Source of the DNA: Adiantum capillus-veneris
Taxonomy: Eukaryota > Streptophyta > Polypodiopsida > Polypodiales > Pteridaceae
Assembly: GCA_014529385.2 (NCBI GenBank)
Contig: CM043963.1
Coordinates: 72,002,412-72,066,411, forward strand
DNA: 64,000 bases
Reading direction: 5' to 3'
The position numbers and the translations under genes are program-made. The notes beneath the pieces were generated by a model, which worked only from the letters and a program-made list of their open reading frames with translations, did no database searches and was not told where the DNA came from. Positions within the stretch are counted from its first letter, which is position 1; every line of letters starts with the position of its first letter. Below, piece by piece: positions 11,187 through 22,765 of the stretch.

Positions 11187-12814
11187 TGATAGCCGTTTTT
11201 CGGCTCTCCATAATTGCCATACTAGATTACTCCACCCTACCAAATTCACCCAAACGCTATGGCTATCCTTACCATTTCACTGTACATAGGCGTGTGTGAG
11301 TTAGGGGACTTTTCCCATATCTTCTTAAAAAACCCTCAGCTAGCTAGTCACTGGGCTAGGTGAGCCAAAAAAAATAAAAATAAAATAAAAAATAAAAGTA
11401 TATTATTGCCTCTTTGTGTGTAAATATTTCATTGTAAATATGGCCTAAATATAGGGATTTTTTATAATTATTTTGGTATTTTATTTAAATATTTCTACTT
11501 AGGTGTGTGTTTTATTAAACATATGTACACCTTCTTTCATCCTCTTACACCATAAGTATATTTTTTGCCAATATGTACATACTCTAACCTTATATTTTTC
11601 CTTTATACAAATCACTCCCACATTTTCACCCTCACCCTCGTGAAAACAAAAAATTGATTTCTACTCATTGGTCAAGTTTATTATATTATTTACTTGCATA
11701 CCTTTTCCTCTTTCACCCAAAATAATTCAAAGAGGAACCATATCATATGATTCCAATATCTTTCCATATCCATAACTCCTCCATATTTTTATTATTATTT
11801 TTACTCATTATTCTAACACCATGTGCTCATTGAGCTAAAGTCCATGAATAGTCCATACACTAGTCCCACCATGTATATATTTCTTTATTCACCAATAATC
11901 CTCCTCCATGCATGTGTCAAGGGCAACTTGGATGCTTTGTATTATGATATGACAAAGGAGGGGCTCACTCTTGGATGCATTGTACAAATTCAACAAAGGA
12001 GGGGTCCACTAAAAGACTTTTGCAAGCATAAAAACAGGCTTTTTGGTGAGAATTTTGGCACCTATTTCCACTCCGAATTTGGAGCAGTGGTCAAAAGAGA
12101 AAATGTATCCCACGCTTTGAATAATCACCTCAAATTTTTTCATGATTTTTGGAGCTACCAGCAGTGAGCTATGATTTTTTGAGTGGACCCCAGTCTGCCC
12201 ACTTTTTTCACAAGTAGCCCATAGTCTTCTCTCACCTCTTTTCACACTTCTACACACACACACACACACACATTTCTCTCAATCCCTCACTCAAACCTGC
12301 ACCTTCAATGGTTTCTCTCACCTTCTTCACCATTAACCTCCCCACTTACTCCCATAGCTCTCATATGAGCTCTCCATGTACATACACCATCTCTATGCCT
12401 CTCTCTATTATCTCCAAAGTACGATTCCATCTTACTCCTTATATATATACATAAATTCAGCATGTGTACCATGCTTAACCTCTGCAAATCAAAAGATCTC
12501 ATCAACGGAATTACCATTTTCATCACGATGATCAACCTTGGCAGCGGTGGCGTAAAGAAGAGAAGACGAAGAAGAAGATCGATGGTCATTTTGAGAACCT
12601 ACACAAGTAAGTCCAAAACTTCTTCAAGCTTCACCATCACAAGGATTTGCTCACTTCATTCAACCATCTTACTCCAACCATCCCACCCATTCTACCCATT
12701 GTAAATATATCATTAACTTTCTAGTGATTACTAACACTAACCACTAACATACTAACACAAAATAGCCATTGACCTAACCATAAAAGACACCTCACCTCAA
12801 GACATGTGTATAGT

Positions 12815-12857
<43 letters not shown>

Positions 12858-13875
12858 CTTACTTACTTTCACCTTATCTACCATCAATAATGCTCTCTTT
12901 TGAGCCCACACCCATGACTCAAGCAGACAAAGAAGGCCCACAATGTTTTGATATTCAAAAAAATCATAATCCTGATTTGTTAGCTTGTAAATTAGGATTT
13001 CCAATAATCCTAATGAGGGGTCTCCAACCTATAAATAGGCCCCTCTCCTTCTTGTAAAACAACCTCCAACATCTCACATAGCACCCCAACACTCTATGCG
13101 TGAGGAGAGACTTAGGTGTAGCAACCACTTGTGAACTTCACTCTTGGTGTGAGAGAAGCCTTCAAGCTACACATTGCAAGTGAGAGAGCGTGAGTTCCAC
13201 AAATCTCAAAACCACTATTGTACATGCTCCTTCATCATCAATGAATTGAGGTTTGGTGCATCAAAGGCGTGATTCAACGTTTAAATCTTCGTCCTTCCAT
13301 TTGTGCAATACGGTTTGGTGAATTCAAGGTGACTTGTGTATTTTGAGTTTTATCGGTTGATCTTGATTTTAGAAAGTGTTTTAGTGTGTTTTTCATTGCC
13401 AGTTTTGTGTCCATTGTAAGAGGGTATTGTGGTGAGAGGTCTCCCACACCCTAAGACAGTGTGTGTGTGTTTTGGCAATGATTAGCAATCACTAAGCATT
13501 GAGTGAGTTTTGTACAAGTTCTACGATAGCATCATAACGAACCATCTCCATTTGCAAGTCACAAATAAGATATTACGCAAGATCCTTCCCTCTCTCTCTT
13601 CCCTTTGCTCTAGCTCTCTCTGGTCCATTTCATGTGTGTCTTGGTGTGAGGTTGCTTGTGTGTGTTGTGTGGTGCATCTTCTTGGTTGTGCCAAAATCTC
13701 TCTTGCGTCCTAGTTCGCATACCATAACTAGGTGGTGCCCCTATCTTGTTTGGGTTTGGCTGTGGGTTTGTTTTTGTGTTGTGCTTGTGGTTGCCCCAGC
13801 CCCAATTGAGCAGCACGGGAGCCTTGAGGGGTGTTTAGAGGTCGCCTCTCTTGTTGCCCACCCCGGACCGCCTCA
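11187..13875 (+). repeat. Element C 5' LTR
   Basis: It is 2689 bases. It carries a TATAAATA box at 13030-13037, a (CA)n tract near 12251 and a (CT)n tract at 12817-12852. By eye it differs from the 3' LTR at about eleven bases plus a 30-base difference in the CT tract. The 114-codon frame at 11823-12167 occurs in both LTRs only because they are near identical. Confidence 0.95.
13030..13037 (+). promoter_or_regulatory. TATA box in element C 5' LTR
   Basis: CCTATAAATAGGCC is a canonical plant core promoter. It is repeated at 21669-21676 in the 3' LTR. U3 is therefore about 1.84 kb. Confidence 0.75.
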
Positions 13876-13879
13876 ATTT

Positions 13880-13891
13880 TGGTGCCCCCAC
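13880..13891 (+). other. Element C primer binding site-like sequence
   Basis: TGGTGCCCCCAC lies four bases after the LTR end and is identical to the site in element B. The tRNA is not identified. Confidence 0.6.
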
Positions 13892-13952
13892 TGAGGAAAG
13901 GCTTGTGTATGTTTTGTGTAGGCTCAACCCTTAGCATAATCAAGTAGCTTGC

Positions 13953-14405
13953 ATGAATCACGAGAATTTGTATGATCCCTTCATTCCCATTGCAAAGCAA
14001 AAGGTACACATAATTGTTAGTACTAAGTTGCAATTTCAACGTGTAATTCGTAGAATTTTAGGTCCTCTTAGGTTGGCAGAGATAAACGCATCAGTAAATC
14101 CTTTTATTTTGCCTCTCATTAGGTACGACCTTAGTTTGGACGTCTATATTTTTGTTTTGTTTTAAGCATAAGGTCATGCATAGACAATGGATAATGGCCC
14201 AAGAATAGAGGTTTTCCCCTTTCATTTCACTCCACACATTAGAATAAACATTGCAATTAGTAGAAAAATCCATTTTCAACAACGTATGGTGTTCATGTTT
14301 GGTGCCCAAAGAGTAGGAGAAATTCTCGCGTCACCAAACCCTGTCATCCTACCTCTCATTGATTATCATAGGTCATTTGATGTGAATATTTTTATTTTGT
14401 TGTAG
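13953..14405 (+). repeat. Diverged tandem duplication in element C leader
   Basis: Two successive frames (13953-14165 and 14187-14405) align with each other along their length. Both contain an I/L-LASxNP-F/VILPLI-like segment followed by a V-D/N-IFxLL end and a stop. The nucleotide units are about 230 bases. They sit between the PBS and gag, where Tat elements may carry extra leader frames. Whether either is translated is unknown. Confidence 0.6.
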
Positions 14406-14488
14406 AATAGATTGCAATTTAGAGAATATTATTGTGTAGATCTTTTAAAGAAAGAAAAAACAAAACGCGTCACTTTGAAATCAATTCA

Positions 14489-16006
14489 ATGGAGAATCAA
14501 CGCCAAATGTCTGGATATCCTCTTTTCTTTGGAGAGCCTGGAGAGGATGCAGAATTATTTTTGGCAAATTTCAAGATGTCTTGTCGTATCAAGAGGATAG
14601 TAACTGATCAAGAACGTGTAGAAATGTTTGAGGTAGTCCTTAGGAAAGATGCTAGCACTTGGTTTGACTCTTTGCCTGAGGAAGTTAAAGAAAATTACAT
14701 GGAAGTTGTCAATCATTTCAAGAGATACTTCTTTGATCCCCAAAACACTCAAAAACTATGGCAAGACATTGTTTCTCATAAGCAAAAAGACTTAGATGAC
14801 TACTACTTGTACAAGCAAGAGTTCCTACGTCTTTGGGCTCTATGGATACGAAATGTTGCTAACCTTGGTGATGGTGCAGAATTTCTAAAGAAAGAGAGGT
14901 TCATAGTCGGACTCTTTCCTGACCTTAAGGTAAAAGTTGAGGCGGGTGCACCTGCTACCTTTGATGCAGCTGAAACTAGGGCTGCTGAGAAATATAGGAA
15001 ACTCAAGTGCTTAAGGGGGGAGGTTCCAATAGAAGGTCTTAGACCCAAAGGTAAGTCACAAGCATCAACATCTAAGGAGCTTCCTGAGGTAACGGTTGAA
15101 GTGATTGAGAAGTTAAATGAATCCTTAAGCAGCCTGTCAATTCACCTTGCACAAGCCGTAGGTCCAAAGGGACAAGCAAAGAAGTCTGAAGAGCGAGACC
15201 CACGACCTAGGAGAGTCTTGCAATGTTGGAATTGCGGAGAGTCTGGACATGGGATGTATAATTGTCCTTGGCCCCGTGGAGAGCCAGGGAGACCTAACTT
15301 GAATTACCCAGTGATGAATGCAGGAGAAGGAGCTGGTCAACAACCAAGGCTTCTACAAAGGCCAAATGGACCAAGACCACCTCCACAAGGGGTAGAAGGA
15401 GTTCCACCTTTGCCAGATCCAAATGTGCATGTGGTAGAGGTGAAAAATTCAAATGAGGTTGACATGGAAGCCAATGGCATTAAGCGTGGCCGACGAAAAG
15501 GTAAAGAGAAAGAAGGAGTCACATCACAGAGTGACCATGGACAAGGCAAGAAGGCAAAGGAAACCAAGGAAACCAAGAGGACTCGACGTCGTATCAACCT
15601 CCAAGACTTCCCTCTTGGACATGGTATGGCTCCGTACAACTTGTTGGAAGACATGAGAGGTAAGGGTCCTGATATTTCATGGCCTCAATTTCTTGCATTA
15701 TGTCCACAAGTTAGGAGGGATTTAACAAGGGCAGTTAGCACTAGGAGAAAGGTAAAAGAGAGTGTGCCTGTTGTAAAAATTGCACAAGCTGAAATGAATG
15801 AGGACATTACACCGGTGCTAGACTGTTACATCAAAGGGAGATTGGTTAGGAAAGGTCTAGTGGATGGGGGTGCACAAATTTGCATCCTGACAGAGGGACT
15901 CATGCAAAGACTAGGCATGCACATCCATGAGACACCTGAAATCAAAGTGAAAATGGCAAACAATAGCAAGGCTAGGTGTGTAGGCATTTGTAAAAATGTT
16001 TTGTAG
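14489..16006 (+). CDS. Element C gag and protease
   Basis: I chose ATG 14489 (MENQRQMSGYPLFFGE) because the sequence upstream in this frame lacks an ATG before gag homology begins. The gag core has TWFDSLPEEVKENYM and F-x3-FFDP. The CCHC knuckle CWNCGESGHGMYNC is near residue 246. A lysine/arginine-rich linker follows, then an aspartic protease with LVDGGAQICIL (DGG in place of DSG, a variant also met in plant gypsy elements). It ends at a TAG at 16004-16006. The next frame continues the protease, so one T is missing in the run near 16000, or the ribosome shifts there. Confidence 0.85.
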   Translation: MENQRQMSGYPLFFGEPGEDAELFLANFKMSCRIKRIVTDQERVEMFEVVLRKDASTWFDSLPEEVKENYMEVVNHFKRYFFDPQNTQKLWQDIVSHKQKDLDDYYLYKQEFLRLWALWIRNVANLGDGAEFLKKERFIVGLFPDLKVKVEAGAPATFDAAETRAAEKYRKLKCLRGEVPIEGLRPKGKSQASTSKELPEVTVEVIEKLNESLSSLSIHLAQAVGPKGQAKKSEERDPRPRRVLQCWNCGESGHGMYNCPWPRGEPGRPNLNYPVMNAGEGAGQQPRLLQRPNGPRPPPQGVEGVPPLPDPNVHVVEVKNSNEVDMEANGIKRGRRKGKEKEGVTSQSDHGQGKKAKETKETKRTRRRINLQDFPLGHGMAPYNLLEDMRGKGPDISWPQFLALCPQVRRDLTRAVSTRRKVKESVPVVKIAQAEMNEDITPVLDCYIKGRLVRKGLVDGGAQICILTEGLMQRLGMHIHETPEIKVKMANNSKARCVGICKNVL

Positions 16007-18855
16007 AGGCCTTTGGCATTAAGAAAGCGGTGGATTTTTATGTTATGTCAACCAAGGGAAGTGGTTATCCATTTATCCTAGGAAGACCATGGCTAATGAA
16101 AATGCGAGCTTTGCAGGATTGGGAGAGTGGGAAATTAATTTGCAGGAATGACAATCATAAGAAGGTTGTCTTTGACATGAAGGAGCAACGCCAAGAGGAG
16201 CTCCATGAAGAATCATCTCAAAGTGAGACGGAAGAAGGTTGGACCGATAGCACTTCAGAAGAAGAAAGTAGCGGCAGCATTACTGAAGAGGAGTCTTCCA
16301 TCGAGGTCATGGGGGTAAGGTTTAAGCCAAGCAACCAAGAGACCTCTTGTCAAGGCTTGGAGGAGGTAGGTCCTCAAGAGAACCAAAAGGTGGAAGATGA
16401 AGGAATGTTAGAAGGTATGTTGTCTACAACACTTACAAAGGATGAAAGAGAGGAGTTCAAATGTGTGCTAAGGAAATTTCCGAGGCTTTTTGCTAAAGAC
16501 TACACCGATGTGCGTGGAGTAGATGTTGTTCAACACAAAATTGAGTTGAAGCCAGAGGCCACACCTAAGGCTCAAAAGCTACGAAGGCTAGGAGTCATTA
16601 AGGAGCAGGCTCTACTCAAGGAGGTAAGAAAGCTTCTAGCAGTAGGTTTCATTTATCCAGTGGAGAATTCAGAGTGGGTCTCTCCCGTTGTTGTCACTCC
16701 TAAGAAAAACGGCAAGTGGAGGGTGTGTGTGGATTATCGTCCACTCAATGAGGCAACAAAAAGAGATCACTTTCCCCTCCCATTCCAGGATGAGATACTA
16801 AATGAGGTAGCTGGTCATGAGAAGTACACTGTGTGCGATGGCTACTCGGGTTACTTTCAAATAGGTATCGCATTGGAGGATCAATTGAAAACAACCTTTA
16901 TCACTCCTTGGGGTTGTTATGCTTTTAGAGTCATGCCATTTGGCCTGACAAATGCTCCTGCAACATTCCAACGTTTCATGAACATGGTGTTTCAAGCATT
17001 CTTTGGAAAGTCAATTAGGGTGTTCATTGATGATTTTTGCATTTATAGCTCAGAATCATTGCATCTACAAAGGGTAGAAGAAGGTTTAAAGAAGCTCTAC
17101 GACATGGGAGGTCAACTCAACCCCGACAAGTGCCACATAGGTGAGGATGAAGTGATCTTGCTCGGTCACAAGGTTTCCTATAAAGGCATTGAGGTGGATC
17201 CTTCAAAGGCAAAGGCTCTTATTGAGCTCCCATCACCGAAGAGTCTTAAGGAGGTCATCTCTTTCATTCAGAAGGTGAAGTATATGTCACGCTTCATTCA
17301 CTTAGCCTCGGAGTTGCTTCATCCTTTGCAAAAGTTGACACAACAAGTAGAATTTGCATGGTCTGATGAGCTTGAAGAGTATTTTTGTAACATTAAAGTC
17401 ATTTTGTCAGAGCTACCAACACTCATGCCTCCTTGTTGGGAGTACACATTCTTTGTTAGCTCTAGTGTTGGAAGGGAAACAATTGGTGCTGTGTTGCTAC
17501 AACAAGATCCCCACAGTACAAGGATGCGACCCATCTACTTTGCTAGTAGGGTCATGAATGCTTTGGAGAGAGACTACACAGAAGCAGAACTCATGATGCT
17601 TTCTCTCATGTTTGCGGTGAGAAAGTTTAGATCCTACCTACTACCAAAACCTTTTGTAATTCTCACTGCAGAAAATTTGTTCCCTTGGGTGTCATCTCAA
17701 ATGAATCTTAGTACTAGGATCTCAAAGAGGATTATGGAGTTGCAAGAGTTCCAATACTCTTTCAAGGTAGAAGATAGTGTGCGTGCACAATTGGCAGGGA
17801 TTCTCACTTATAGGGTACATGAGAAGGAAATTAAGGTGCCTCAAGTAAAGACCCTACCATTGCCACCACCAAAAAGTATTCCCAATGCTTTTACCTTGTT
17901 CTTTGATGGAGCTTTTCGACAAGCCACAGGGAAAGCAGGGGGAGGGCTAGTGTTGCTCAACCCAAGTGGAGAGGTGGTCACGAAAGAGAAGGTCAATCTA
18001 CCAGGTTCAACTAGCAACAATGAAGCAGAATACGACACACTACTTCATGGTTTGAAGATGTGCATTGGCCAAGGGATAAAACGTCTCATGGTAAAAGGAG
18101 ATGCACTTCTCATTGTTAAACAGATTTTAGGCATTTGGGCATGCAAGAATGAAAGCTTAAGGACAAAAGTTCATGCCATTCGTAGGATGTTTAATCAGTT
18201 TGAAGAAGTGCAACTATATCATATTCCGAGGAAACAAAATGAAGATGCCGATTTACTTGCACAACAAGCAGTTACATGTGTTGAGAGAGAAGTGCAGGTC
18301 ATCATGGTGGCAGCAGCTGTCAAGCAACCGAGATACCAGGGATTAGAGTCATTGGCTCCCATTATCGGCTACATTTTTGAGGGTGAGTTTCCACAAGACT
18401 TCACGAAGGCTCAGAAGAGGAGACTCATGAAGAAGGCAAGTTTTTATCTCTTCCTAGAAGGCTCCCTCTATCAGAAAGGGAAGGATCAAGTGTGCAGAAG
18501 AGTACCAACTATCGAGGAAATTCCAGCCATTCTAAAAGGTTTGCATGAAGAGGCATGTGGTGGTCATTTTTTCCAAGAATCAACTGTGAAGAAGATTTTG
18601 CTTGCGGGGTATGTTTGGCCAAGCTTGCATGTGGATGTTCAACATTGGTGTAAAAGCTGTCACAATTGTCAGATAAATGGAAATAGAAGGTTGGTGCATG
18701 GCCCGAGGCAAATAGTGCTTGCAAATGGACCCTTTGAAAAGTGGGGCATTGATGCTATGGGTCCTCTGCCTAGGACAAAAAATGGTAAACTCTACATTCT
18801 AGTGGCTGTAGACTATATGACAGGTGGGTGGAAGCTCAAAGTGTGGCAAGAGTGA
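16007..18855 (+). CDS. Element C pol: end of protease, RT, two RNase H domains, integrase start
   Basis: The frame opens with VEAFGIKKAVDFYVM and ILGRPWL, the protease end. It continues with the RT boxes WVSPVVVTPKKNGKWRVCVD, MPFGLTNAPATFQ and the active site VFIDDF near 17020. A Ty3-type RNase H follows (GAVLLQQD, RDYTEAELMMLSL). A second RNase H starts near 17890 with FDGAFRQATGKAGGG, then NNEAEY and KGDALLIV. The integrase HHCC finger (near 18545-18670) has H-x-H-type residues and CKSCHNCQ, followed by the start of the core, GIDAMGPLP. The frame is lost near 18822, where one base is missing before GGTGGGTGG. The 16030 codon is GTG, so this is not an independent start. Confidence 0.85.
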
Positions 18856-19766
18856 ATGAGAGGACAGTTAGCAAGTTTGTGTACACTCACATTTGTTGCA
18901 GATTTGGCACACCTTTGGAGATTGTTTCTGATAATGGTCCAGGGTTTAGGAAGGGCTTGCTCACAGAAGTTTGTGAAGAGCTTCACATTCTACATCGTCA
19001 TAGCACACCATACTACCCACAATCAAATGGTTTGGTGGAGAAGGCTAATGGTGTCATTGCAGGAATCATTAGAAAGATGGTGCAAAACAAGACAAAATTA
19101 TGGGATGACTTTTTGGATGGTGCCTTGTGGGCATATCGAACCACATATAGGGAAGCCACGGAGTTCACACCATTTCACTTGGTCTATGGTCAAGAGGCTT
19201 TGCAGCCTATCGAGCTCAACATTCCAACAATGCGACTTCATGGCAAAGGAGCACAAGATGATCAAGAGGTATGGATGGATCGACTTCTTACGTTAGTGGA
19301 GCTTGAGTGGAAAAGAGAAGCAGCATACGAGTGCTACAAGAGGAAAGCCACACAAGCGAAAGAAACGCACGACAAGAAACTGAAGGACAAAGGCATCAAG
19401 GAAGGAGAGCTTGTGCTAAGGTATGACAATCGACTTGACAATCGTTTTGATGCCAAGTTTGAAACTAGATGGCAAGGGCCATACATAGTCAAGAAGGCTT
19501 TCAATTCTAGTTACTATCAGCTTATGGACATGAATGGTAAAGAGCACTCCAGGAAGGTAAACGGGTATCGCTTGAAGCCCTATTTGAATCGCCTTCTACC
19601 AAAGGATCTACCAAAGATCTGTCCAAAGGCCGCTGTCTCATGTAAGTATTGTTACATCAAGCATGAGTGTAACTCCAGCCAAAATTCTGAGGGGCCAAAC
19701 AATGAAGATCTCGTCAAGGACTCTGAAGCACTCTCTTTGGAAAAGATGCTCTATGATGGTACATGA
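18828..19766 (+). CDS. Element C integrase core and C-terminus
   Basis: It continues the integrase in the +1 frame relative to pol: VEAQSVARVNERTVSKF, then SDNGPGF (second catalytic Asp) and PYYPQSNGLVEKAN (catalytic Glu). WAYRTTYREATEFTPFHLVYGQ and the GPYIV...YRLKPYLNRL C-terminal segment follow. No chromodomain is visible, consistent with a non-chromovirus Tat element. The catalytic triad is present across the frameshift. The protein ends 29 bases before the 3' LTR. Confidence 0.85.
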   Translation: MEAQSVARVNERTVSKFVYTHICCRFGTPLEIVSDNGPGFRKGLLTEVCEELHILHRHSTPYYPQSNGLVEKANGVIAGIIRKMVQNKTKLWDDFLDGALWAYRTTYREATEFTPFHLVYGQEALQPIELNIPTMRLHGKGAQDDQEVWMDRLLTLVELEWKREAAYECYKRKATQAKETHDKKLKDKGIKEGELVLRYDNRLDNRFDAKFETRWQGPYIVKKAFNSSYYQLMDMNGKEHSRKVNGYRLKPYLNRLLPKDLPKICPKAAVSCKYCYIKHECNSSQNSEGPNNEDLVKDSEALSLEKMLYDGT

Positions 19767-19779
19767 ATATACCATCATC

Positions 19780-19792
19780 CTGGGGGAAGGGC
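19780..19792 (+). other. Element C polypurine tract
   Basis: CTGGGGGAAGGGC lies three bases before the 3' LTR start, where plus-strand DNA synthesis is primed. Confidence 0.75.
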
Positions 19793-19795
19793 TAA

Positions 19796-21423
19796 TGATA
19801 GCCGTTTTTCGGCTCTCCATAATTGCCATACTAGATTACTCCACCCTACCAAATTCACCCAAACGCTATGGCTATCCTTACCATTTCACTGTACATAGGC
19901 GTGTGTGAGTTAGGGGGCTTTTCCCATATCTTCTTAAAAAACCCTCAGCTAGCTAGTCACTGGGCTAGGTGAGCCAAAAAAAATAAAAATAAAATAAAAA
20001 ATAAAAGTATATTATTGCCTCTTTGTGTGTAAATATTTCATTGTATATATGGCCTAAATATAGGGATTTTTTATAATTATTTTGGTATTTTATTTAAATA
20101 TTTCTACTTAGGTGTGTGTTTTATTAAACATATGTACACCTTCTTTCATCCTCTTACACCATAAATATATTTTTTGCCAATATGTACATACTCTAACCTT
20201 ATATTTTTCCTTTATACAAATCACTCCCACATTTTCACCCTCACCCTCGTGAAACCAAAAAATTGATTTCTACTCATTGGTCAAGTTTATTATATTATTT
20301 ACTTGCATACCTTTTCCTCTTTCACCCAAAATAATTCAAAGAGGAACCATATCATATGATTCCAATATCTTTCCATATCCATAACTCCTCCATATTTTTA
20401 TTATTATTTTTACTCATTATTCTAACACCATGTGCTCATTGAGCTAAAGTCCATGAATAGTCCATACACTAGTCCCACCATGTATATATTTCTTTATTCA
20501 CCAATAATCCTCCTCCATGCATGTGTCAAGGGCAACTTGGATTCTTTGTATTATGATATGACAAAGGAGGGGCTCACTCTTGGATGCATTGTACAAATTC
20601 AACAAAGGAGGGGTCCACTAAAAGACTTTTGCAAGCATAAAAACAGGCTTTTTGGTGAGAATTTTGGCACCTATCTCCACTCCGAATTTGGAGCAGTGGT
20701 CAAAAGAGAAAATGTAGCCCACGCTCTGAATAATCACCTCAAATTTTTTCATGATTTTTGGAGCTACCAGCAGTGAGCTATGATTTTTTGAGTGGACCCC
20801 AGTCTGCCCACTTTTTTCACAAGTAGCCCATAGTCTTCTCTCACCTCTTTCCACACTTCTACACACACACACACACACACATTTCTCTCAATCCCTCACT
20901 CAAACCTGCACCTTCAATGGTTTCTCTCACCTTCTTCACCATTAACCTCCCCACTTACTCCCATAGCTCTCATATGAGCTCTCCATGTACATACACCATC
21001 TCTATGCCTCTCTCTATTATCTCCAAAGTACGATTCCATCTTACTCCTTATATATATACATAAATTCAGCATGTGTACCATGCTTAACCTCTGCAAATCA
21101 AAAGATCTCATCAACGGAATTACCATTTTCATCACGATGATCAACCTTGGCAGCGGTGGCGTAAAGAAGAGAAGACGAAGAAGAAGATCGATGGTCATTT
21201 TGAGAACCTACACAAGTAAGTCCAAAACTTCTTCAAGCTTCACCATCACAAGGATTTGCTCACTTCATTCAACCATCTTACTCCAACCATCCCACCCATT
21301 CTACCCATTGTAAATATATCATTAACTTTCTAGTGATTACTAACACTAACCACTAACATACTAACACAAAATAGCCATTGACCTAACCATAAAAGACACC
21401 TCACCTCAAGACATGTGTATAGT

Positions 21424-21496
<73 letters not shown>

Positions 21497-22514
21497 CTTA
21501 CTTACTTTCACCTTATCTACCATCAATAATGCTCTCTTTTGAGCCCACACCCATGACTCAAGCAGACAAAGAAGGCCCACAATGTTTTGATATTCAAAAA
21601 AATCATAATCCTGATTTGTTAGCTTGTAAATTAGGATTTCCAATAATCCTAATGAGGGGTCTCCAACCTATAAATAGGCCCCTCTCCTTCTTGTAAAACA
21701 ACCTCCAACATCTCACATAGCACCCCAACACTCTATGCGTGAGGAGAGACTTAGGTGTAGCAACCACTTGTGAACTTCACTCTTGGTGTGAGAGAAGCCT
21801 TCAAGCTACACATTGCAAGTGAGAGAGCGTGAGTTCCACAAATCTCAAAACCACTATTGTACATGCTCCTTCATCATCAATGAATTGAGGTTTGGTGCAT
21901 CAAAGGCGTGATTCAACGTTTAAATCTTCGTCCTTCCATTTGTGCAATACGGTTTGGTGAATTCAAGGTGACTTGTGTATTTTGAGTTTTATCGGTTGAT
22001 CTTGATTTTAGAAAGTGTTTTAGTGTGTTTTTCATTGCCAGTTTTGTGTCCATTGTAAGAGGGTATTGTGGTGAGAGGTCTCCCACACCCTAAGACAGTG
22101 TGTGTGTGTTTTGGCAATGATTAGCAATCACTAAGCATTGAGTGAGTTTTGTACAAGTTCTACGATAGCATCATAACGAACCATCTCCATTTGCAAGTCA
22201 CAAATAAGGTATTACGCAAGATCCTTCCCTCTCTCTCTTCCCTTTGCTCTAGCTCTCTCTGGTCCATTTCATGTGTGTCTTGGTGTGAGGTTGCTTGTGT
22301 GTGTTGTGTGGTGCATCTTCTTGGTTGTGCCAAAATCTCTCTTGCGTCCTAGTTCGCATACCATAACTAGGTGGTGCCCCTATCTTGTTTGGGTTTGGCT
22401 GTGGGTTTGTTTTTGTGTTGTGCTTGTGGTTGCCCCAGCCCCAATTGAGCAGCACGGGAGCCTTGAGGGGTGTTTAGAGGTCGCCTCTCTTGTTGCCCGC
22501 CCCGGACCGCCTCA
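19796..22514 (+). repeat. Element C 3' LTR
   Basis: It is 2719 bases, exactly 30 longer than the 5' LTR. The difference is explained by the CT tract at 21426-21491 (about 66 bases against 36). The flank resumes with ATAG and the copia 3' untranslated sequence. Confidence 0.95.
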
Positions 22515-22765
22515 ATAGATACACAATTCACTTTCACATCATCATCGCTGGTCGCTGTTTCATATTTTCACATTGTATAGGGGCTTGGGTTTTTCCCTTG
22601 AGCTCCCCAAGGGTTTTTTCATCCAAAGCTAGAGACCTTTGTTTGAGTGGGGGTGTTGGAGCTATATATGGCTCACTCTACTCAACTTGGTTTCACCTAT
22701 ATATTTGTATCTTGTCCTCAATATGAATCAGTCTTTGGGAGCGTACATGGTGTGTCTCTTGTCTC

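Larger units (their letters stand above)
11187..22514 (+). mobile_element. Element C: nearly complete Ty3/gypsy retrotransposon of Tat type
   Basis: The LTRs at 11187-13875 and 19796-22514 both start TGATAGCC and end GCCTCA. They are flanked by a 4-bp ATAG duplication (11183-11186 and 22515-22518). A PBS-like site lies at 13880-13891 and a polypurine tract (CTGGGGGAAGGGC) directly before the 3' LTR. The domain order is gag, CCHC, protease, RT, RNase H, second RNase H, HHCC zinc finger, integrase. The extra RNase H between RT-RNase H and integrase, with no chromodomain, is the hallmark of the plant Tat lineage. Two single-base frame changes interrupt the coding. The LTRs are about 99.6% identical outside one microsatellite, so the insertion is young. 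Confidence 0.92.

Noticed and set aside
11823-12167. 114-codon frame present in both LTRs of element C (also 20432-20776)
   Set aside because: Conserved only because the LTRs are about 99.6% identical; no domain and no selection signal.
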